Under the pieces are notes generated by a model. The model made no database searches. It saw only the letters and a list, made by a program, of their open reading frames with translations, and was not told where the DNA came from. Shown here one piece after another: positions 37,730 through 44,272 of a stretch of 44,272 nt of DNA. A program made the position numbers and the translations under genes. Numbering within the stretch: the stretch's first letter is position 1; every line of letters starts with the position of its first letter. The stretch is from Candidatus Anoxychlamydiales bacterium (GTDB lineage: Bacteria; Chlamydiota; Chlamydiia; Chlamydiales; SM23-39): the NCBI GenBank assembly GCA_011065125.1, contig JAAKFI010000009.1:1-44272 (forward strand). The letters are read 5' to 3'.

Positions 37730-38296
37730 ATGTCCCAAGCATCAACTAATGAAATAAGAGCTGGAATGAAAGTTGAAATAGATAACTATCCATATCTTGT
37801 AATTTCAAATGAATTTGTAAAACCTGGAAAAGGTCAAGCTTTCAATAGAATAAAAGTAAAAAATTATTTTACATCCAAAGTTTTAGAAAAGACATATAAA
37901 AGTGGTGAAAAATTAGAACTTGCAGATATTGAAGAGACAAGAAAAAGACTTTTATATTTAGAGCAGGATTCATGTGTTTTTATGGATGATGAAACTTTTG
38001 AGCAATTATCTGTTGGTTTTGATGTTTTAAAAGATAATAAAAAATGGCTTAAAGATGATACTATATATGATTTAGTTTTATACAAAGGGGCTGTAATCGA
38101 TTTAATCCCACCTACTTTTATGGAATTTAAAATTACAGAAACAATGCCTGGAGTTAGAGGAGATACAGCGTCTGGCAGAGTAATGAAGCCAGCTACTCTA
38201 GAAACAGGAGCCGAAATTCAAGTTCCAATATTTGTTGATGAAAATGAAGTTATTAAAGTAGATACAAGAACATCAGAATATGTATCTAGAGTCTAA
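37730..38296 (+). CDS. efp: Elongation factor P
   Basis: 188 residues. Rescues ribosomes stalled at polyproline. Three beta-barrel domains; Lys34 in VKPGKGQAF sits at the tip that EpmA modifies, and the flanks match the beta-lysylated E. coli type, not the arginine type. The C-terminal signature (about 147-166) is seen around TASGRVMKPATLETGAEIQVP. AAGG lies upstream of the ATG. The modifying enzyme gene epmA starts inside the last 17 bases, and a strong intrinsic terminator follows the stop by 20 bases. Confidence 0.97.
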   Translation: MSQASTNEIRAGMKVEIDNYPYLVISNEFVKPGKGQAFNRIKVKNYFTSKVLEKTYKSGEKLELADIEETRKRLLYLEQDSCVFMDDETFEQLSVGFDVLKDNKKWLKDDTIYDLVLYKGAVIDLIPPTFMEFKITETMPGVRGDTASGRVMKPATLETGAEIQVPIFVDENEVIKVDTRTSEYVSRV

Positions 38297-39209
38297 ATCT
38301 AATATTTTAAAAGATAGATCGAACATGCTAAAAAAAGTTCGATCTTTTTTTTATAAAAAAAATATTATAGAAGTTGATCCTCCGCATATTTTAAAACACC
38401 CCTCAATCGATCAATATATTGAACCTATTGAATGCCTTCCAAAAAATGATGAAACTTTTTACCTGCATACATCTCCTGAATATATGATGAAAAGACTTTT
38501 ATCATTTAGCTTAGAGGATATGTTTTTTTTAGGACATGTTTATAGAAAAGATGAAATTGGAGAAAAACACAACTTTGAATTTACAATGATTGAGTGGTAT
38601 AGAAAAAATATATCTTTTGAAAACTTTTTAAAAGATATATTTTCAGTAGTTAAACTTTTTATTGATATAAAAAATATAAAAAAATTAAGTTACAGAAATA
38701 TATTTTTAGAAATCACAAACCTTGATTTTATAGAATGCAAAAAAAATGATCTTATAAATTATTTAAAAAATAAAAAAATAGATTTTGATAAATTAGAAAA
38801 AAGTTTTGATGATCTTTTAAATATAATTTTCACAGAAGTTATAGAAAAAAACTTTTTAAAAGATACTCTTTATATAATTTATGATTATCCTTCCTCTCAA
38901 GCAATGCTTTCTAAAACACACCAAATAGAAAATATAGAATATGCTAAAAGATTTGAAATATATTATAATTCATACGAACTTGGTAATGGATTTCATGAAT
39001 TAAATGATGAAATAGTTCAAAGAAAAAGATTTGTTGAAATAAATAAAAAAAGAGATAAAAAACTTCCGTTAGATGAAAAATTTTTATCTTCTTTAAATCA
39101 CTTAGAAGACTGTTATGGAATTGCAATAGGTTTTGATAGACTTATGATGCTAAGGCATAATAAAAAAAATATAAATGATGTAATTTCAATTTCTTTTAAT
39201 GATTTATAA
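38280..39209 (+). CDS. epmA: EF-P lysine lysyltransferase EpmA (GenX/PoxA)
   Basis: 309 residues. A class II LysRS paralogue without the tRNA-binding domain; it adds beta-lysine to Lys34 of EF-P. HTSPEYMMKRLL, LGHVYRKDEIGEKHNFEFTMIEWYR and the C-terminal GIAIGFDRLMML are the family motifs. I keep the start at 38280, inside efp, because ILKDRSNMLKKVRSFF matches the E. coli N-terminus (LLKRAAIMAEIRRFF) and would be lost from ATG 38325. An intrinsic terminator lies over codons 13-25. The aminomutase EpmB, which makes beta-lysine, is not in the window. Confidence 0.92.
   Translation: MYLESKSNILKDRSNMLKKVRSFFYKKNIIEVDPPHILKHPSIDQYIEPIECLPKNDETFYLHTSPEYMMKRLLSFSLEDMFFLGHVYRKDEIGEKHNFEFTMIEWYRKNISFENFLKDIFSVVKLFIDIKNIKKLSYRNIFLEITNLDFIECKKNDLINYLKNKKIDFDKLEKSFDDLLNIIFTEVIEKNFLKDTLYIIYDYPSSQAMLSKTHQIENIEYAKRFEIYYNSYELGNGFHELNDEIVQRKRFVEINKKRDKKLPLDEKFLSSLNHLEDCYGIAIGFDRLMMLRHNKKNINDVISISFNDL
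38316..38352 (+). terminator. Intrinsic terminator of efp located inside epmA
   Basis: Perfect 9-bp stem AGATCGAAC (38316-38324) / GTTCGATCT (38337-38345), 12-base loop, then an unbroken T run to 38352. It begins 20 bases after the efp stop and 36 bases into epmA. Canonical in form, so efp transcripts should often end here and epmA should be made only by read-through. Confidence 0.8.
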
Positions 39210-39215
39210 AATATT

Positions 39216-39244
39216 TTGATTTCTAAAAAAATCTTTGTTATTAA
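39216..39244 (+). promoter_or_regulatory. arcB promoter candidate
   Basis: TTGATT (39216-39221), 17-base spacer, TATTAA (39239-39244), then AGGAG 5 bases before the arcB ATG at 39281. Confidence 0.4.
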
Positions 39245-39280
39245 CTAATATAAGAAGGTAATAAAAATTAGGAGAATAAA

Positions 39281-40276
39281 ATGCCAGTTAATTTAAAAGG
39301 GAGACATTTTTTAACTTTAAAAGATTTTACTCCACAAGAGATAAGATACTTACTTGATTTATCTCATGACTTAAAAGCAAAATTAAGATCTGGAATTAAA
39401 GGAAATTTACTTGATAGAAAAAATATAGTTTTAATTTTTGACAAAACGTCTACAAGAACAAGATGCGCTTTTGAAACAGCTGTTGGCCATGAAGGTGGTA
39501 ACGTAACATACTTAACAGGCTCACAAATGGGTAAAAAAGAGTCTATTGAAGATACAGCCAAAGTACTTGGCCGATATTATAATGGAATAGAATATAGAGG
39601 CTTTAAACAAAGCTTAGTGAATGAGCTTGCTAAATACGCTGGAGTTCCAATTTGGAATGGTCTTACAGATGAATATCACCCAACACAAATACTTGCTGAT
39701 CTTTTAACAATTGAAGAGCATTTTAAAAAACCTCTTCATCATATGAAATTAGTTTTTGTTGGAGATGCTAGAAATAACATGGGAAACTCTTGGATGATAG
39801 GCTGCGCTAAAATGGGAATGCATTTTGTAGCATTAGCTCCAAAATCACTTTGGCCTGATAAAAAATTAGTAGAACAAATGAAAGAAATTGCAAAAGAAAC
39901 AGGCGCTAAAATAGAACTTTCTTCAAATATTGAAACAGCTGTAAAAAATGCTGATGTAATTTATACAGACGTTTGGGTTTCTATGGGAGAAGAGAAAAAG
40001 TTTGCAGAAAGAATAAAACTTTTAAAAGCATATCAAGTGAATATGAAAATGTTAAAACTTACAAAAAATCCACATGTAAGATTCATGCATTGCTTGCCAG
40101 CTTTTCATGATTTAAAAACAGAAGTTGGTAAAGACATCCATAAAAAATTTGGTTTAAAAGAAATGGAAGTGAGTGATGAAGTATTTAGATCAAGACACTC
40201 TATAGTTTTTGATGGAGCTGAAAATAGACTACATACAATTAAAGCTATAATGGTAGCAACAGCTGGAAATCTTTAA
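39281..40276 (+). CDS. arcB: Ornithine carbamoyltransferase (catabolic type)
   Basis: 331 residues. In the arginine deiminase pathway it splits citrulline with phosphate into ornithine and carbamoyl phosphate. The carbamoyl-phosphate loop STRTR is at residues 57-61, HPTQ near 132-135, the SMG loop in VSMGEE, and the ornithine-site HCLP near 267-270. Length and [11 protein letters not shown] opening fit the ArcB group of about 330-340 residues. AGGAG precedes the ATG. It is transcribed toward arcC, separated from it by the small tail-anchored gene and a strong terminator. Biosynthetic use (argF) is less likely, given arcA and arcC beside it. Confidence 0.95.
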   Translation: MPVNLKGRHFLTLKDFTPQEIRYLLDLSHDLKAKLRSGIKGNLLDRKNIVLIFDKTSTRTRCAFETAVGHEGGNVTYLTGSQMGKKESIEDTAKVLGRYYNGIEYRGFKQSLVNELAKYAGVPIWNGLTDEYHPTQILADLLTIEEHFKKPLHHMKLVFVGDARNNMGNSWMIGCAKMGMHFVALAPKSLWPDKKLVEQMKEIAKETGAKIELSSNIETAVKNADVIYTDVWVSMGEEKKFAERIKLLKAYQVNMKMLKLTKNPHVRFMHCLPAFHDLKTEVGKDIHKKFGLKEMEVSDEVFRSRHSIVFDGAENRLHTIKAIMVATAGNL

Positions 40277-40280
40277 TTAA

Positions 40281-40309
40281 AAAAGCTCATAGTTTTGCTA
40301 TGAGCTTTT
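40281..40309. terminator. Intrinsic terminator after arcB
   Basis: Perfect 12-bp stem AAAAGCTCATAG (40281-40292) / CTATGAGCTTTT (40298-40309), loop TTTTG. The strongest hairpin in the window; A and T ends make it workable in either direction. Confidence 0.9.
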
Positions 40310-40376
40310 AATTTCTCTATTGTAAAAAATCTCATAAAAATCTTATAATTTTTCTTATTCAATTTTTTTAAAGTTT

Positions 40377-40805
40377 ATGAATTACTCTCAATTAATCGAA
40401 AGAAGACGATACTTTACAAATTTATTAAACAGTAGAGAAACTAAAGCAGAAATAAATTATGTTTCTTTACAAATTAATACTCTTGCTCAAAAGATTTTAA
40501 GTGATAATAACATTTCAAATTTTTCTTTTGATCCACTTAGCTTAAGTGTTTTATTGTTGAAACAAATAATTATTTTAAGATTTAATAAAAGAGATATTGA
40601 AATTCCCAAAAATCCTAATTCAGATTCAGATATAGATTCACTTCTAAATTATATAATTCATAAAAAATCTTTAGAAAGGTTTCTAAAACATCAACAAAAA
40701 AAAGAGTTTTTAGAAAAATTAAAAAATATTTCTTTAGTTTCTCTATTTATAACAACACTATCTTTATTAATATTTACTTTTTATAATAAAAGACATCAAA
40801 GATAG
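40377..40805 (+). CDS. Small tail-anchored protein of unknown function
   Basis: 142 residues, not recognised. Mostly helical and charged, with one hydrophobic helix near the C-terminus (about 117-136, ISLVSLFITTLSLLIFTFY) followed by KRHQR: the layout of a tail-anchored membrane protein with the bulk in the cytosol. There is no good ribosome binding site before the ATG. It ends 2 bases before the arcC stop on the opposite strand. Base use is like the neighbours. Probably a real gene, given its clean membrane segment and tight packing, but without family evidence. Confidence 0.6.
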   Translation: MNYSQLIERRRYFTNLLNSRETKAEINYVSLQINTLAQKILSDNNISNFSFDPLSLSVLLLKQIIILRFNKRDIEIPKNPNSDSDIDSLLNYIIHKKSLERFLKHQQKKEFLEKLKNISLVSLFITTLSLLIFTFYNKRHQR

Positions 40806-40807
40806 CT

Positions 40808-41752
40808 TTAATCTTTTGTAATTATAGTACCTGTTTTTCCATTAAGGGCCTCTAGTGCTTTTTCCAAAGATGTAATAATAGATTTTTTACCACCCATTTC
40901 AACAAATCTAATAGCAGCTTCAACTTTAGGTCCCATAGATCCTTTTCCAAATTGATCTTCAGCTAAATATTTTTTAGCTTCTGTTATAGTTATATTATGA
41001 AGAGCTTCTTGATTGGGTTTATGGAAATTAATATATGCTTTTTCAACATCTGTTAAAATCATTAAAACATCTGCTTTTATGGTTTTTGCTAGCACACACG
41101 CTGTTCTATCTTTATCGATAACAGCTTCTACACCCTCTAACATATTATTTTCATGTTTGATAACTGGTATACCACCACCACCACAAGCGATTACTATTAC
41201 GTTATCTTCGAATAGTTTTTTTATAGAAAATTCTTCAACAATACCTATTGGCTCAGGTGATGGAACGCATCTTCTATACCCTTTGCCAATTTGTTCCATC
41301 ATAGTCCAATTATTTTCTTTTGCAAGTTTTTCTGATTGTTCTTTTGTGTAATATGGCCCTACTGGCTTTGATGGATTTTTAAAAGCATTGTCATTTTTAT
41401 CAACTAGAACTTGGGTTAAAAGAGTTACAACTTTGATATCATGAGATCCTTTTTGGATTTCATTAAAAGTTAATCTTTGCAACATATATCCAATAAAACC
41501 TTGAGACATAGCTCCACAAACATCAAGAGGCATAGATGGAATTTTATCTTTACTATATTCATTTTGAAGTAAGATATTTCCAACTTGAGGTCCATTACCG
41601 TGAGTTACAGCAATTGAATACCCTTCTTTTATCATATTTAAAAAATGAATAGCAGTTTCATCAACATGTTTTAACTGTTCTTCTAATGTCCCCTTTTCTC
41701 CTGCTCTGAGTAGTGCATTACCACCAAGAGCTATTACTACTTTTTCACTCAT
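40808..41752 (-). CDS. arcC: Carbamate kinase
   Basis: 314 residues. Makes ATP from carbamoyl phosphate and ADP, the energy step of the arginine deiminase pathway. Amino acid kinase fold: VIALGGNALL (residues 6-15), THGNGPQVGN (about 49-58), the ACGGGGIPV loop, EAVIDKDRTACVLA and LTDVEKAYINF are characteristic. Its ATGA overlaps the arcA stop by 4 bases, so ArcA and ArcC are made together. A carbamoyl-phosphate synthase-like origin is excluded by the kinase motifs. Confidence 0.97.
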   Translation of the reverse strand: MSEKVVIALGGNALLRAGEKGTLEEQLKHVDETAIHFLNMIKEGYSIAVTHGNGPQVGNILLQNEYSKDKIPSMPLDVCGAMSQGFIGYMLQRLTFNEIQKGSHDIKVVTLLTQVLVDKNDNAFKNPSKPVGPYYTKEQSEKLAKENNWTMMEQIGKGYRRCVPSPEPIGIVEEFSIKKLFEDNVIVIACGGGGIPVIKHENNMLEGVEAVIDKDRTACVLAKTIKADVLMILTDVEKAYINFHKPNQEALHNITITEAKKYLAEDQFGKGSMGPKVEAAIRFVEMGGKKSIITSLEKALEALNGKTGTIITKD

Positions 41753-43056
41753 CCTTCACCTCTTTCAAGAGCGCATGTCATACAATGCGCTGCACCATAA
41801 CCACCTGTTAAATTAGGTATATTTATAGGATAAGCATCAATTCCAAGTTTATAAATCTCTTTTTTATGAGGGAAAAATTGACCTTCATTTTTTAAGTCCT
41901 CATAGTCTTTTTCTGCTTGAGCTAAAAGCTTGGAATATCTTTTTGGATCATTTTTAGTAATGTTTTTTAAATTGTTTAAAACTTTTTTAGCATTTCTCTC
42001 TGATTCTACAGCTAAAATTTGTCCATCTTTTATGCATAAAAAGTTTGATGCATAGCACATTTGCTCTAACGTTGTAACACTTATTACATCAAAACCTTTT
42101 TTCTTTATATAATCATACAAAGTAATTTTATCATTTGTTTTTTTAAATTTACTGCCCTCATTTTTATAGATATCTACCATTGCATTTTTTATTAGAATTT
42201 CACATCCTACAACAACGTTTGAAGATGCTACATTAAAGTAAGTATCTAAATGCATATTTATCATTGGATCTGGTTTATCTGATTCAACAAGTGGATGCAT
42301 TGGTTGATGAACAACTCCTATTTCTTCATAATCCATTTTTAAACTTAAAAGTTGATCGATTGCATCTTGATTTGTTCTATCACCTATTCCAACAAGTGCA
42401 AATTTTCCAAATGGAATAAACTCCCCACCTTCAATTGTTCCTGGCTCTTTTATCTCATGTAAAAGTTTTGTTTTCATCACCTTTTCCCAGAAGAATTTTA
42501 ATAAAACACCCTCTCCTCTTCTTGATGGTTTGGCCATTCTACATAAAACAATTCCACCATCAGTCATAAACTGCTGATCTCTCATAAAAAATAAGTTAGC
42601 AAGAGTTTGTTTTTTAGTAATATTTAAATGAATATTTCTAGATCCTTTTGCTACTTCAAAATTTAAAGTAGGTTTAACTAATAAAATATTAAAAAAATGT
42701 TCCATATCTAAAAATGGAGCATTTTCATCAAACTCTTTTTTAGATCTTTCAACAGCTTCTTTATCACCTGAATATTCTATAGAGTTTTTAGCGTGTTCTA
42801 TTAAAGCCTCTTTTACCTTTGGCTCTCTATAAGCTACATCAATAAAGGTGTCTTTTAATTTTAAAACTTCTACTTGAAACTCTTTTTTTAAAATCATTTC
42901 TAACATCTCATGCTCTCTTATAGCACCTGATTTAGAAAAAGGTCTTTCATAAAGTGAGCTATAAGGCTCTAAAAGCCCAAAAAACATTTCCATTCCAGGT
43001 CTATGGATTACAACTTTTTTAAGTGGATCCCACTCTGCTTTTATTTTACCTAACAT
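41749..43056 (-). CDS. arcA: Arginine deiminase
   Basis: 435 residues. Hydrolyses arginine to citrulline and ammonia. Guanidino-modifying-enzyme residues are all present: Asp in FMRDQQF, Glu in IEGGEF, His in HLDTYF, and the nucleophile Cys425 in AAHCMTC close to the C-terminus. The FMRDQQF and HCMTC wording differs from common bacterial forms (FTRDP, RCMS) and looks more like the archaeal/protist subgroup, which needs a tree. The start is coupled to the transporter stop as TAATG, with AAAGGAG upstream. Confidence 0.93.
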   Translation of the reverse strand: MLGKIKAEWDPLKKVVIHRPGMEMFFGLLEPYSSLYERPFSKSGAIREHEMLEMILKKEFQVEVLKLKDTFIDVAYREPKVKEALIEHAKNSIEYSGDKEAVERSKKEFDENAPFLDMEHFFNILLVKPTLNFEVAKGSRNIHLNITKKQTLANLFFMRDQQFMTDGGIVLCRMAKPSRRGEGVLLKFFWEKVMKTKLLHEIKEPGTIEGGEFIPFGKFALVGIGDRTNQDAIDQLLSLKMDYEEIGVVHQPMHPLVESDKPDPMINMHLDTYFNVASSNVVVGCEILIKNAMVDIYKNEGSKFKKTNDKITLYDYIKKKGFDVISVTTLEQMCYASNFLCIKDGQILAVESERNAKKVLNNLKNITKNDPKRYSKLLAQAEKDYEDLKNEGQFFPHKKEIYKLGIDAYPINIPNLTGGYGAAHCMTCALERGEG

Positions 43057-44272
43057 TATTTAGCTCCTTTTTTATATAATTTAACATTAATTTTATATGC
43101 CCATATATATATTAAAATAGCAAAAGCAGTTAAAACATATAAGTCATATGGAAGCATAAGATAACCAAGAGGTTTAATTGGAAGAAAATTATTAAAAGAA
43201 AATTCAGGATCACCTAAATAAGAAATTAACATAATTCCAAGTAGATATACCATTATCCAAATATTTCTTTTTATCTCCCAATTTTTTACTTTCACAAAAA
43301 AGTAAGCTATAAAACCTGTTAACAATAAAAGCCCCCCTATTACAGTCCAAGGCCATGACGCCCAATAGATAATATAGGTAGAGAATATAAATCCGACTAA
43401 AGTTGTAAAAGTTGCAAATGGAAGCTTATATGGTCTTTTAGTATCTTTTTTAACTTTTCTTAAAATTACAACTGATAAAACTGCAGCAGCGTATGGTAAT
43501 ACTCCTGTAACTGATGCAATTAAAGCGACTGTTGCAAAGTTTGGAAACCCAATTAGTATTAGGGATGTTAAAGTAGAAGTTAAAATAAGTGCAATTATTG
43601 GAGTGCGGAATCTCTTTGAAACTTTAGCACAAGGAGCCCAAAAAAGTTTATCTTTAGCCATTGCATATGGAACTCTGGCTTGAAACAAAACCCAAGAACC
43701 ACCGGCACCGCCTGTTGCAATAATAGCTCCAATAGCAGCTAGACTTGCAAGCCAAGGGAGTTTAATAGCTATTGCTACATCTGAAAGAGGTGATGTTAAA
43801 TTTCCAATCGCTTTCCAATCCCCTACATCAATACCAAGACCATTCCAATCAATCATTCCAACAAAAACAAAAGCAATTAGTGCGTATACAATTGCAGTTA
43901 TTAAAATAGATAAAAACATAGCCCAAGGAATAGTTTTTGCTGGATTTTTTATCTCTTCTCCTGGAATTGTAATTGCTTCAAACCCTGTAAAAGCCCAGAA
44001 AAAAAGTGCGATGGAAAGTGTTATTCCTGTAAATCCAAATGGAACCATTGGTGTAAAGTTTGATCCTTTTACGTAAGAGAGTCCTACAAAGAAAAAAATT
44101 GCAAGAGGTATTAACTTTCCAATTGTTGTAACAATTCCATATAAGCCACCCCATTTCACTCCAAAAACATTTATAAAAGTAAATACCCAAATAGCAGCAA
44201 CTGCTATTGTAATTCCAAGGGGAGTTAGTGTCTCACCTATAGCAAGTCCTGGAATATAGAACCCTAAATAAA
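43056..44272 (-). CDS. APC-family amino acid exchanger, likely arginine/ornithine (5' end outside window)
   Basis: The frame stays open to the right edge: codons before the GTG at 44159 read on as membrane sequence (GETLTPLGITIAVAAIWVF), so that GTG is internal and the gene is partial. About 405 residues and at least 10 helices are visible. The APC signature region FWAFTGFEAITIPGEEIKNP matches helix 6 of AdiC-type antiporters. Direct coupling to arcA (TAATG) makes arginine/ornithine exchange the natural role, analogous to ArcD, although this is the APC type as in chlamydial AaxC rather than the classic ArcD family. Substrate is inferred from context. Confidence 0.88.
   Translation of the reverse strand, partial: YLGFYIPGLAIGETLTPLGITIAVAAIWVFTFINVFGVKWGGLYGIVTTIGKLIPLAIFFFVGLSYVKGSNFTPMVPFGFTGITLSIALFFWAFTGFEAITIPGEEIKNPAKTIPWAMFLSILITAIVYALIAFVFVGMIDWNGLGIDVGDWKAIGNLTSPLSDVAIAIKLPWLASLAAIGAIIATGGAGGSWVLFQARVPYAMAKDKLFWAPCAKVSKRFRTPIIALILTSTLTSLILIGFPNFATVALIASVTGVLPYAAAVLSVVILRKVKKDTKRPYKLPFATFTTLVGFIFSTYIIYWASWPWTVIGGLLLLTGFIAYFFVKVKNWEIKRNIWIMVYLLGIMLISYLGDPEFSFNNFLPIKPLGYLMLPYDLYVLTAFAILIYIWAYKINVKLYKKGAK

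Noticed and set aside
44157..44159. GTG at 44159 as the start of the APC transporter
   Set aside because: Upstream codons to the right edge are open and encode membrane-type sequence typical of the family.

Overview
The window is very AT-rich and gene-dense, and its gene content and order are those of a chlamydia. Several runs match Chlamydia trachomatis blocks as I recall them: a second-type dnaA (CT275), gcvH/lplA/clpC (CT282-CT286), two ptsN genes, dut, accD, sod and rnc (CT290-CT297), dapL plus a PhyH-like gene and proS (CT390-CT393), and tkt-alaS-mfd with amn-efp (CT748-CT752). An ADP/ATP-type nucleotide translocase (NTT) fits an obligate intracellular energy parasite. The low G+C and a complete arginine deiminase pathway argue against Chlamydiaceae and fit an environmental, possibly anaerobic lineage such as the Anoxychlamydiales. 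That placement is inference.

Layout. 1-3.2 kb: dnaA (cut by the left edge), a ComF-like gene overlapping it tail to tail, and the NTT. 3.2-14.4 kb (minus strand): a long series in transcription order lplA, proS, a PpiD/SurA-like chaperone, a CBM9-like protein, gcvH, a 1611-aa AsmA-like envelope protein, a NadR-like kinase and a small PnuC-like membrane protein. 14.6-22.1 kb: clpC (plus), then on the minus strand rnc, a RING-finger membrane protein, sod, accD, dut, ptsN and an HTH-ptsN fusion. 22.2-27 kb: dapL, a PhyH-like gene, an MFS transporter and speE (plus), and an unknown helical protein (minus). 27.2-37.6 kb: tkt (minus), alaS-mfd and a PPP-type phosphatase (plus), amn (minus). 37.7-40.8 kb: efp-epmA, arcB and a tail-anchored small protein (plus). 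40.8-44.3 kb (minus): an APC transporter (cut by the right edge), arcA and arcC.

How genes work together. The APC exchanger, ArcA, ArcB and ArcC form a full route from imported arginine to ATP. EpmA modifies Lys34 of EF-P and its gene overlaps efp. GcvH and LplA make a lipoate acceptor/ligase pair without a glycine cleavage system in view. AccD, Dut and the two EIIA-Ntr proteins sit in one overlapping cluster. The most unusual points are: a strong intrinsic terminator inside the first codons of epmA; a candidate RNA switch before the NadR-like kinase; an eight-G run inside the AsmA-like gene; a RING-finger protein with Inc-like hydrophobic segments; and a eukaryotic-style PPP phosphatase.

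No tRNA, rRNA, CRISPR array, insertion sequence or prophage is visible. No stretch longer than about 210 bases lacks a gene. Promoter calls are by eye and carry the risk expected in AT-rich DNA.
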